Source: Paracoccaceae bacterium
GTDB taxonomy: Bacteria; Pseudomonadota; Alphaproteobacteria; Rhodobacterales; Rhodobacteraceae
Assembly (NCBI GenBank): GCA_013214715.1
Contig: JABSSB010000057.1
Span: 1-11,762, forward strand
Length of the DNA: 11,762 bases
Direction of reading: 5' to 3'
The stretch's first letter is position 1, and every line of letters begins with the position of its first letter. Both the position numbers and the translations under genes were made by a program. The notes under the pieces were generated by a model, which saw only the letters and a program-made list of their open reading frames with translations, was not told where the DNA came from and did no database searches. This document shows positions 1 to 6,651 of this stretch, in pieces.

Positions 1-79
1 CGAGATTTACACGCATGTGCTGGATGCCAGGTTGGCCGATCTGGTGCTGACGCATCACCCGCTGGCCGATGAGGATTGA
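1..79 (+). CDS. xerD: XerD-type tyrosine recombinase, C-terminal end only
   Basis: Only the last 25 codons are in the window, ending at TGA 77-79. The peptide begins EIYTHVLDARLADLVLTHHP. The IYTHV segment is the conserved C-terminal motif of XerC/XerD recombinases, and its tyrosine (codon 8-10) is the expected nucleophile that attacks the DNA phosphate. The following LVLTHHPLA is typical of XerD in alphaproteobacteria. By family knowledge the protein would work with XerC at dif to resolve chromosome dimers. XerC or another integrase cannot be ruled out from this fragment, though the HHPLA tail favours XerD. The gene is followed after 76 bases by the CorC-like gene on the same strand. Confidence 0.8.
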   Translation, partial: EIYTHVLDARLADLVLTHHPLADED

Positions 80-94
80 GCCTTTGCGAAATGC

Positions 95-123
95 TTGAAG
101 CGTGGGGCGTTCATGCCCATAAC
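95..123 (+). promoter_or_regulatory. Candidate sigma-70-type promoter for the CorC-like gene
   Basis: TTGAAG (95-100) and CATAAC (118-123) are separated by exactly 17 bases, each matching four of six consensus positions. Transcription would start near 130, about 25 bases before the CorC-like start codon. The element lies in the only non-coding gap between the recombinase and the CorC-like gene. It was found by eye, so it remains a candidate. Confidence 0.35.
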
Positions 124-155
124 CATGAAACCTGTAACAACCGCTAATAGATGTG

Positions 156-1463
156 ATGGATCTGCCTTCGACAGCGCTTGATGCCGCCTTTTGGATAACG
201 GCCGGTGCAATTTTCCTGCTGCTTGTGTTTTCCGGGTTTTTCTCGGGGTCCGAAACCGCGCTGACCGCCGCGTCGCGGGGCAAGCTGCGCAGCCAGGCGG
301 ATAAGGGCTCTCGCGGGGCGGCGCGAGCACTGCGGATCACAGAAGACAGCGAACGTCTGATCGGGTCGGTTCTGCTGGGCAACAACCTTGTGAACATTCT
401 GGCGACCTCGCTGGCCACGGCCTTGTTCACCAAGCTTTTCGGCGAAGGCGGCGTGGCGCTGGCAACGCTTGTGATGACCCTTTTGGTGCTGATCTTTGCC
501 GAGGTCCTGCCAAAGACCTATGCCATCACCAATGCCGAAAAAGCGGCAGCGGCAGTGTCGGGGCCGATCTCGGTCGTCGTGACGCTCTTTGCGCCAGTGG
601 TATCGGCGGTGCGGCTTTTGGTGCGGGGCGTGTTGCGTCTTTTCGGGGTACAGATTGACCCGGACAGTCACATCATGGCCGTGCGGGAAGAGATCGCTGG
701 CGCGCTGCAACTGGGCCATTCTGAAGGCGTGGTTGAAAAGGAAGACCGCGACCGCATTCTTGGCGCGCTGGATCTGGGTGAGCGTTTCGTCGAGGAAATC
801 ATGCTCCACCGCTCCGGCATCGAAATGATCGACGCGGCAGAGCCGCCCGAGGCGATCTTGGATCAGATCCTGAAAAGCCCGCATACCCGCCTGCCCGTGT
901 TCCGGGATGAACCGGAAAACATCGTCGGTGTGGTCCATGCCAAGGATCTGGCCCGCGCCATGTATGAGGTCATCGGCGGGGCCGAAGGCTCAGCGGACAG
1001 GCTGAAAGGCTTCGACATTACACAAGTTGCGACCCCTCCCTATTTTGTGCCGGAAACCACGACTCTGGACGATCAGATGCGCGAGTTTTTGCGCCTGCGC
1101 ACCCATTTTGCGCTGGTGGTGGATGAATACGGCTCCCTTCAGGGGTTGATCACGCTCGAAGACATTTTGGAAGAGATTGTTGGCGAAATCACCGATGAGT
1201 TCGATACGGAAACCGACGAAGGGTGGATGCCCTCGGATGATGGGCATTTCATCGTCGATGGTGCCACAACGATCCGCGACCTGAACCGCGGCATGGAATG
1301 GTCCCTGCCCGATGATGAGGCCAACACCGTCGCCGGTCTTGTCATTCACGAGGCGCAGATGATTCCAACAGTTGGTCAGGTTTTCGTATTTCACGGCTTC
1401 CGCTTTGAAGTCACCGAACGCGAAGGCAACCGGATCACCGGGCTGAAGATCAAACCGCTTTAG
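156..1463 (+). CDS. CNNM/CorC (HlyC/CorC) family membrane protein with DUF21 and paired CBS domains
   Basis: This 435-residue integral membrane protein has the family's full domain order. The N-terminal DUF21 membrane domain carries the signature GFFSGSETAL (about residues 27-36) and AEVLPKTYA (about 113-121). It has hydrophobic segments at about 12-32, 85-115 and 130-155. A CBS pair follows, with first repeat about 215-275 and second about 290-345 containing VVDEYGSLQGLITLEDIL. The C-terminal 80 residues match the small CorC_HlyC transporter-associated domain. Relatives are magnesium/cobalt efflux or magnesium-homeostasis proteins; the old name hemolysin is misleading. ATG 156 is preceded directly by GTG 153, giving MM; ATG was chosen because relatives start with MD. 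No clear Shine-Dalgarno precedes either codon. Its TAG overlaps the stop of the convergent barrel gene by four bases. The family is certain, the transported ion is not. Confidence 0.9.
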   Translation: MDLPSTALDAAFWITAGAIFLLLVFSGFFSGSETALTAASRGKLRSQADKGSRGAARALRITEDSERLIGSVLLGNNLVNILATSLATALFTKLFGEGGVALATLVMTLLVLIFAEVLPKTYAITNAEKAAAAVSGPISVVVTLFAPVVSAVRLLVRGVLRLFGVQIDPDSHIMAVREEIAGALQLGHSEGVVEKEDRDRILGALDLGERFVEEIMLHRSGIEMIDAAEPPEAILDQILKSPHTRLPVFRDEPENIVGVVHAKDLARAMYEVIGGAEGSADRLKGFDITQVATPPYFVPETTTLDDQMREFLRLRTHFALVVDEYGSLQGLITLEDILEEIVGEITDEFDTETDEGWMPSDDGHFIVDGATTIRDLNRGMEWSLPDDEANTVAGLVIHEAQMIPTVGQVFVFHGFRFEVTEREGNRITGLKIKPL

Positions 1464-2584
1464 TCCATGTTGCGGCCCCAGGTATGGCCGAACTGGAAAT
1501 AGACCACCGTTTCTTCCAGCCCGCGCGCGGGCCCGATGCCCAGATCCGACCCGAACAGGCTGGCGATGCGATAGCGCGCCCCGATGCCATAGGCGCTGAC
1601 ATTGGCGCCAGTGACAGTCGTGGTGTCCCGCGCCCAACTGCGTCCAACGCCTGCAAACCCCACCAAATGCCAGCGTTGCGATATCCGGCGCCTGCTTTCA
1701 TTTTCACTCGAAAGACCCCTGTCACCCTGATAGCGATTCAGCGTAGCGCCGCGCAGGGTGATGGGGGGTTCCATGAAAAATGGCGTGTCGCCCTAGGTCA
1801 CCTCCCCCACGGCGTTGATGGCAAAACTCCAATCCTCGGTGATCGGTTGGAAATACGCGGCAAAGCCTTCGGCGCGCGTAAAATTCGCGTCTGATCCCCA
1901 TGCGTCATTATAGTCGTGGATTTTCAGATTGGCGTTGATGCCATCAGTTGGCGTCAGGATATTATCGCGATCGTCGAAATGCAGCGACAGGCCCAAGGCG
2001 TTCAAACGAACCCTCCGCGCAAATTCGGCCGGCAGGTTGCTGTTATTGGGTTTGACCTCGGTATCAACAATCCGAAACCGTGGACCGATGAACCACTTGC
2101 CATCGCTGCCCCCCAAACGATAACGCGCTCTGCCCTCAAAGAAGACAGCTTCATTGGTGAACCCAAAACTTTTTCCGCTTGATCCGTTAGGAAAGAAATC
2201 CAGATTGAGCCGCCCGGCACCGATTTCGACATTGTATTTCAACCGTCCCGCCCAGACGCTGCCGGATTGAAAGGCAAACACACCTTCTGAGTCATTGCCC
2301 GTGCGCACAAAGGCAATGGCACGTTGGCGCGGGTCATGACCTGCGCCCGTATCGGGCTTCAGAAACACCGCGGCCAGCCCAAGCCCGCCGCCCACCACAG
2401 GCTGGGTGATCGGGATCGGCACGGGTATGAAGCCGCCGAGCGCCAGAAACTCAGACATGTCGAGATCGCCGGTTTCATCGTCGAAAAACAGATCGATGAA
2501 GCGCGTGTTCTTTTCAGGATCGAAATAGCCCGGCGGCAAATTATCGGGCAGCGACGGGCCATGGCTCTCGGCTGCTGCAGGCAA
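1460..2584 (-). pseudogene. BamA/TamA-like surface-antigen outer membrane protein, interrupted by an in-frame amber stop
   Basis: Reading leftward from about 2584, codons run open to TAG at 1793-1795 (263 residues). After that one codon the same frame continues from GDTPFF for another 110 codons to TAA at 1460-1462. Both halves fit one Bac_surface_Ag-type barrel. The first has the N-terminal segment FDPEKNTRFIDLFFDDETGD and strands with FIGPRFR and LHFDDRDNILTPTDG. The second has EPPITLRG, RYQGDRG and the closing ARGLEETVVYFQFGHTW. No frameshift is needed, so a single nonsense change explains the split. Relatives usually end at the aromatic of HTW; here GRNMD follows. The 5' end is also unclear: TTG 2582-2584 opens the frame after another in-frame TAG (2612-2614). 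Upstream of that TAG, from GTG 2660-2662, a hydrophobic stretch (RLIGAGLGICMICG) resembles a signal peptide. A product stopping at 1793 would lack the last barrel strands, so a non-functional gene is most likely. Confidence 0.75.
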
Positions 2585-2733
2585 GGCGGCTGCGCCCTCC
2601 GGTTCGAATGCCTAACCACATATCATGCAGATGCCGAGGCCCGCGCCAATTAGGCGGTACACACCGCACTGCCCGCCAATCCATCTCGTCTGGCCTGTGG
2701 TCGACCATCATCCACAAGCGTTGACGATTGGAT

Positions 2734-5154
2734 TCAGGCGCGCAAACGTGTCCCGTCCGGATCAAAGGGGGGGCTATCAAGGATCACCGCACCATGGGGT
2801 CGTCCAAGCACCATGATCTCTACCCGGTCGCCCGGCGCGGCTTCGGTCACATAGCCAAGCGCCAGAGACATGCCCACCGAATAGCCATAAGCCCCCGAGG
2901 TCACACGCCCGATGCCCTTGCCATTGCGGAAAATCGGCTCCCCCCCGGTGGCATCGGCGTTTGAGGCGGTCACATCGGCCTCATCCAATGCCAGCAGCAC
3001 CAGGTTTTCCCGCGCGGGCCGGTCGATCACTGTTTGCGCGGCCTCGCGGTTCAGGAAATCCTTGTCGAATTTGCACAGCCGGTCCAGACCAACCTCTTGC
3101 GGCCAGTATTCCGGGCTGTATTCGCGCGACCAGGAGCCATAGCCCTTTTCGATGCGCAAAGCCATGAGCGCCCGGCTGCCCACCGGTCCGGCGCCAAACT
3201 CTGCTCCAGCCTCCAGCAATGCAGAGTAGAGCGCCACCTGGTCTTCGGTGCGGCAATGCAGCTCCCAGCCCAGATCACCGGTGAACGAGACCCGCAAGGC
3301 CGTGCAATCGATCCCGGCCACAGTGATCCGCTGCGACCGCATGAAGGGAAAATCCTCGGTCGCGAAACTGGCGTTAGAGAGTCGCTGCAACAGCGCGCGG
3401 CTGTCCGGCCCGGCCACGTTGAAGCCGCAATAGGCCTCTGTCAGGCTTTCAAAACGTGTGCACTCCGGCAATGGGATCTGTTTGAAAAAGCGCTGATGAT
3501 AGCGTTCAGCCATGCCCGAACCGATGATCCAGAAGTCGTCTTCGGCCAGCCGAGTCACCGTGAAATCTCCGGCAATCCCGCCCCGTTTGCCGATCAGCGG
3601 CGTCAGGCAAGAGCGCCCGACGCCTTTGGGCATGCGATTGGCAAAGAGCGCATTCAACCACGTTTCGGCCCCCGGACCTGTCACGCGGTATTTGGCAAAG
3701 TTCGAAATGTCGATGATGCCTGCACGCTCACGCAGCATCCGCGCTTCGGCCCCGACAGGGTCGTACCAGTTCTGGCGAGTGAACCCGTTGGTGTCCTTGG
3801 CGCCGGGGATGTCGGCGAACCAAAGCGGATGTTCCCAGCCATAATTGAGGCCAAATACCGCGCCGTGCTCGGCCTGCAGATCATAGGCCGGGCGCGTGCG
3901 CGCAGGGCGACCGGCAGCGCGTTCTTCGTTGGGAAAATGAATGGCAAATCGATGGGCGTACTGGTCTTCGACGCGGGCCTTGGTGAAGGCCTTGTCCGCC
4001 CAATCGCCAAAGCGCGCCATGTCCCAAGCAAACATATCATATTGGGTTTCGCCTTCGATCATCCATTGCGCGGCCATCAGCCCCATGCCGCCCGATTGCG
4101 AGAAGCCGGGGATGATGCCACCGGCGCAGAAATAATTGTTCAGTTCCGGCACCGGACCAAAGAGCACATTGGAATCCGGCGACCAGATCATCGGGCCATT
4201 GATCACACGTTTGATGCCCGCCGTGCCCACGACCGGCACACGGTCGATGGCCCGCATCATGTTCTCTTCGATCCGCTCAAGATCATCGGCGAAAAGCTCA
4301 TGCCCGAACCCTTGCGGCGTGCCCTCTTCGGCCCAGAACCGCACGTCTTTTTCATAGGCCCCAACCAGCAGCCCCTGCCCTTCCTGGCGCAGGTAGTATT
4401 CGCCATCCCGATCCGCGACCGACGGCAAACGACGATCCAGAGCGGCAATTTCGGCAACGGTTTCTGTGACGAAATACTGATGCTCGGTCGGTTGCAACGG
4501 CAGCTGCAACCCGGCCAGCGCGGCAACCTCGCGTCCCCACAGGCCGGCGGCGTTAATGACCCATTGGGTATGAATATCTCCGTTAGGCGTTTCCACGATC
4601 CAGCTGCCATCAGGCTGCGGGCGCGTGCCGGTCACCGGCGTGAAACGGTGGATCTCGGCCCCGCGCTGGCGCGCGCCCGCAGCATAAGCCATTGTCACGC
4701 CTGAGGGGTCGACATTGCCACCGTCAGGTTCATGCATGATGCAGCGGATGCCATCAAAATCGACCAGCGGGTGCAAACGCTCGGCCTCGTCTCGGCTGAC
4801 CTCGTGGAAATTCATGCCGTAGAGCTTGGCCTTGGCTTCTTGCAAGCGAAGCTGGTGTTCGCGCGCCTCGGTCTGCGCAAGATAGAGCGAGCCCGGTTGA
4901 AATACCCCGCAGCCCTGACCGGTTTCGGCTTCGAGTTCCTTGTAGAGGTTCATGGTGTAATGCTGGATGCGGCTGACATTGGTGTTGTCATGCAGCCCGT
5001 GGATATTGGCCGCCGCATGCCAGGTGGAGCCTGAAGTCAACTCATCACGCTCCAGCAGGACCACATCGGACCAGCCCAGCTTGGCCAGGTGGTAAAGGAT
5101 CGAACACCCGATCACGCCACCTCCGATAACAACTGCCTGTGCATGGCTTTTCAT
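2734..5154 (-). CDS. Dimethylglycine/sarcosine dehydrogenase-type flavoprotein with GcvT domain
   Basis: This 806-residue protein has an N-terminal DAO-type FAD domain (about 1-370), a short FAO_M linker (about 370-425), a GcvT-like folate domain (about 430-700) and a GcvT C-terminal barrel (about 710-800). GGGVIG (11-16) and Glu35 form the dinucleotide fold. His46 in SGSTWHAA sits where DMGDH relatives bind FAD covalently. GWEHPLWF, ERAGIIDISNFAKYRVTGP and DLGWELH are hallmarks of the sarcosine/dimethylglycine dehydrogenase family. Such enzymes oxidatively demethylate N-methylated glycines and pass the one-carbon unit to tetrahydrofolate. Start ATG 5152-5154 was chosen because GGAGA lies six to seven bases upstream and the FAD motif follows at once; the frame stays open upstream to 5634, but that part looks like no protein. 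The neighbours show no glycine-betaine or sarcosine operon, so the exact substrate is open. It is transcribed away from the ThiE-like gene. Confidence 0.88.
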   Translation of the reverse strand: MKSHAQAVVIGGGVIGCSILYHLAKLGWSDVVLLERDELTSGSTWHAAANIHGLHDNTNVSRIQHYTMNLYKELEAETGQGCGVFQPGSLYLAQTEAREHQLRLQEAKAKLYGMNFHEVSRDEAERLHPLVDFDGIRCIMHEPDGGNVDPSGVTMAYAAGARQRGAEIHRFTPVTGTRPQPDGSWIVETPNGDIHTQWVINAAGLWGREVAALAGLQLPLQPTEHQYFVTETVAEIAALDRRLPSVADRDGEYYLRQEGQGLLVGAYEKDVRFWAEEGTPQGFGHELFADDLERIEENMMRAIDRVPVVGTAGIKRVINGPMIWSPDSNVLFGPVPELNNYFCAGGIIPGFSQSGGMGLMAAQWMIEGETQYDMFAWDMARFGDWADKAFTKARVEDQYAHRFAIHFPNEERAAGRPARTRPAYDLQAEHGAVFGLNYGWEHPLWFADIPGAKDTNGFTRQNWYDPVGAEARMLRERAGIIDISNFAKYRVTGPGAETWLNALFANRMPKGVGRSCLTPLIGKRGGIAGDFTVTRLAEDDFWIIGSGMAERYHQRFFKQIPLPECTRFESLTEAYCGFNVAGPDSRALLQRLSNASFATEDFPFMRSQRITVAGIDCTALRVSFTGDLGWELHCRTEDQVALYSALLEAGAEFGAGPVGSRALMALRIEKGYGSWSREYSPEYWPQEVGLDRLCKFDKDFLNREAAQTVIDRPARENLVLLALDEADVTASNADATGGEPIFRNGKGIGRVTSGAYGYSVGMSLALGYVTEAAPGDRVEIMVLGRPHGAVILDSPPFDPDGTRLRA

Positions 5155-5161
5155 GGACTGT

Positions 5162-5166
5162 TCTCC
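5162..5166 (-). promoter_or_regulatory. Shine-Dalgarno of the DMGDH-type gene, partly inside a small hairpin
   Basis: On the minus strand GGAGA lies seven bases before ATG 5152-5154 and settles the start of the long open frame there. Its first two G bases are also the last two of CCGC-AAA-GCGG (5165-5175), a 4-bp hairpin that could partly hide the ribosome site. The stem is short and its effect is inference. Confidence 0.6.
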
Positions 5167-5257
5167 GCTTTGCGGGGTCAGGTTGCGCGTTGCGCTGCGT
5201 TTCCGGTTGCCGGTTCCCGACATGATCTGTCGCAGATGGGGCACCCGTTGCGCCAGG

Positions 5258-5275
5258 AGCGGCCTTGCGGCCGCT
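5258..5275. repeat. Perfect 7-bp inverted repeat in the divergent spacer
   Basis: AGCGGCC-TTGC-GGCCGCT folds into a perfect GC-rich 7-bp stem with a four-base loop. It lies between the divergent DMGDH-type and ThiE-like genes, so no gene ends there and no T-run follows on either strand. It is therefore unlikely to be an ordinary terminator. It could be an operator, an mRNA leader hairpin or part of the neighbouring dispersed repeat. Confidence 0.5.
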
Positions 5276-5312
5276 GGCCTTCGGCGAGGGTATTTCGAAA
5301 GAGAAGAAAGCG
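5274..5312. repeat. Probable dispersed Rhodobacteraceae intergenic repeat
   Basis: A mini-hairpin GCC-TTC-GGC is followed by GAGGGTATTT and then a purine-rich AAAGAGAAGAAAG. From memory this combination (short GC hairpin, GTATTT, GAAAGAGAAGAA) recurs between genes in many Rhodobacteraceae genomes. There is one copy in this window, so repetition cannot be shown here. The 222-base spacer that holds it (5155-5376) shows no riboswitch core that I recognise. Confidence 0.35.
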
Positions 5313-5362
5313 GGGCCGATTTCCTTTTGGGCAGCGGTCGGTTAGGAGGGGGCAAACAAGAC

Positions 5363-5367
5363 AAGGA
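5363..5367 (+). promoter_or_regulatory. Shine-Dalgarno of the ThiE-like gene
   Basis: AAGGA lies nine bases before ATG 5377-5379. It decides the start, because the frame stays open upstream to 5089 with an arginine-rich, unlikely protein sequence. A second purine-rich patch (TAGGAGGGGG, 5343-5352) is too far upstream to serve this ATG. Confidence 0.6.
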
Positions 5368-5376
5368 CCAAAACCG

Positions 5377-6006
5377 ATGGACATGCCCGAGCAGCCGCAG
5401 ATTTATCTTGTGACCCCGCCGGTGATTGACTTGTCGGGCTTTCCGGATCGTTTGGCGGCGGTGATGGATGCGCATGAGATTGCCTGCATTCGCATCGCTC
5501 TGGCCGCGCGGGATGCTGATGCGCAGGGGCGCGCCGCAGACGCGCTGCGCGAGGTGGCCCATGCGCGGGATGTAGCCATTCTGATCACTGATCATGTGGC
5601 TTTGGCCGATCGTCACGGTCTGGATGGTGTGCATTTGTCGGATGCGGGCCGCTCGGTCCGGGACGCCCGGAAAGCTTTGGGGCCGGATGCATCGATTGGC
5701 AGTTTTTGCGCCGCATCACGTCATGATGGCTATATCGCGGGAGAGGCAGGCGCCGATTATGTCTCTTTCGGGCCAGTCACAGAGACCGGTTTGGGACAAG
5801 GTGATCTGGCGGATCATGCGTTGTTTGAGGCCTGGAGCCTGATGGTGGAACTGCCTGTGGTGGCTGAAGGCGGCTTGACCGAGGTCAAGATGGCGGAACT
5901 GGCGCCGGTCACGGATCTCTTTGCCATCGGGGATGAGATCTGGTCACAGGATGATCCGGTCGCGGCCTTGAGACGGTTGATTGCGGCGATGGGGGCCGGC
6001 GCCTAA
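5377..6006 (+). CDS. ThiE/TenI-like TIM-barrel protein with degenerate active site
   Basis: This 209-residue protein has the length and pattern of thiamine phosphate synthase. An opening strand IYLVTP is followed by LITDHVALA (about 68-76), GVHL (about 83-86), GADYVSFGPV (about 127-136) and VVAEGGL (about 163-169). These match the YLVTD, INDR, GVHLGQ, YIGFGP and AIGGI landmarks of the family. Several ThiE residues that bind the HMP-PP diphosphate are absent. The QLREK strand is replaced by IRIALA, INDR is ITDH, and the TPTK loop after FGP is ETGLGQGD. By family knowledge ThiE joins HMP-PP to the thiazole phosphate, but this protein may not do so and may be closer to TenI or another role. No other thiamine gene and no TPP riboswitch is visible nearby. 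It ends three bases before the convergent HupE-like gene. Confidence 0.75.
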   Translation: MDMPEQPQIYLVTPPVIDLSGFPDRLAAVMDAHEIACIRIALAARDADAQGRAADALREVAHARDVAILITDHVALADRHGLDGVHLSDAGRSVRDARKALGPDASIGSFCAASRHDGYIAGEAGADYVSFGPVTETGLGQGDLADHALFEAWSLMVELPVVAEGGLTEVKMAELAPVTDLFAIGDEIWSQDDPVAALRRLIAAMGAGA

Positions 6007-6009
6007 GCG

Positions 6010-6651
6010 TTATCCCGCGCAGGATTGGCTGGAAAACGGCCAGATGCTGCAGAACACGCGCGACCAGAAGCCATGATCGGTTGGGCTGCGCATCTGGATC
6101 GGTGGGCTTGTATCGCCGCCCGTCAGAAACCCTGTCCAGGGGTCCGGCACGCCTTGCTGGCGCAACACCAGATCGCCTGCGCCGCCAGGCCAGTGCAGCG
6201 TCATCTCTTTAGCACCTGCAGGAAACTCGGCCACAAGGGTCACGACCGAGGCGCGCGGCAAATCTGTGTTTCCCACCTCTGGCACGGCGACATTGGAAAC
6301 TTGAAAATCCATCGCTTTATCGTCGGCGTTCGCCTGAAAGACAGTCCATCCGGCAAAAAACGCCTCAAGCTGCGGCTCCAGAACAGCCGGGTCGGTGGCG
6401 CGCAGCGCGTCATAGGCGGCATCCCCATCCGAATCCGTGGTGCTGGCCAGCCCGTCCAGATCGATCCCGGCCAGAAAGGCTTCGCCCAGAACCCGCAATT
6501 CCAGCGTAATCGCGGACCCATCGAGGGACAGATTACCAATGCTCGGCGTGACCTCATGCGCCTGTAATATCGGGGCAGACAGTATCAGGCTTGACACCAG
6601 CGCCCGCAGCCGCAGCTTGGGGACAACGATCTTGTTTTGGAAAAACCCCAT
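6010..6651 (-). CDS. Secreted HupE/UreJ-like N-terminal domain protein lacking the membrane part
   Basis: This 213-residue protein starts with a basic n-region (KLRLR) and a hydrophobic core, ending LILSAPILQA before HEVTPS, a likely signal peptide of about 31 residues. The mature part resembles the periplasmic N-terminal domain of HupE/UreJ-family proteins as I remember them from Rhodobacteraceae: HEV at the start, AGIDLDGLA, YDALRA, VGNTDLPRASVVTL, LVLRQ and GFLTGG. In those proteins a multi-helix membrane domain follows. Here the sequence ends instead in a Cys- and Ser-containing tail (FWSRVFCSIWPFSSQSCAG), and the other two frames at the end show no missing helix. An alternative GTG start at 6682-6684 would only lengthen the n-region. 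Both candidate starts overlap the divergent DUF4198 gene. Family relatives are linked to nickel/cobalt or hydrogenase/urease function; a metal role here is inference. Confidence 0.65.
   Translation of the reverse strand: MGFFQNKIVVPKLRLRALVSSLILSAPILQAHEVTPSIGNLSLDGSAITLELRVLGEAFLAGIDLDGLASTTDSDGDAAYDALRATDPAVLEPQLEAFFAGWTVFQANADDKAMDFQVSNVAVPEVGNTDLPRASVVTLVAEFPAGAKEMTLHWPGGAGDLVLRQQGVPDPWTGFLTGGDTSPPIQMRSPTDHGFWSRVFCSIWPFSSQSCAG

Noticed and set aside
125..181. 18-codon open frame starting ATG 125 and overlapping the CorC-like start
   Set aside because: No ribosome site and no recognisable sequence; likely chance.
144..938. 264-codon open frame on the minus strand opposite the CorC-like gene
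   Set aside because: Composition (His, Gln, Arg rich) and lack of any motif mark it as a shadow of the plus-strand gene.
2654..2667. Inverted repeat GCGGT-ACAC-ACCGC after the DMGDH-type gene as a terminator
   Set aside because: Stem is short and no T-run follows on the minus strand; it may simply lie in the decayed 5' end of the barrel gene.
3034..4704. Open frame of 556 codons on the plus strand opposite the DMGDH-type gene
   Set aside because: It is a shadow of a GC-rich gene: rich in Arg, His, Ala and Pro, no recognisable domain, while the opposite strand matches a known family throughout.
5155..5376. TPP or glycine riboswitch in the divergent spacer
   Set aside because: Suggested by the ThiE-like and glycine-type neighbours, but the conserved core sequences of neither class are present on either strand.
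5155..5634. Upstream extension of the DMGDH-type frame (160 more codons)
   Set aside because: It overlaps the ThiE-like gene, looks like no protein, and a good Shine-Dalgarno and the FAD motif place the start at 5154.
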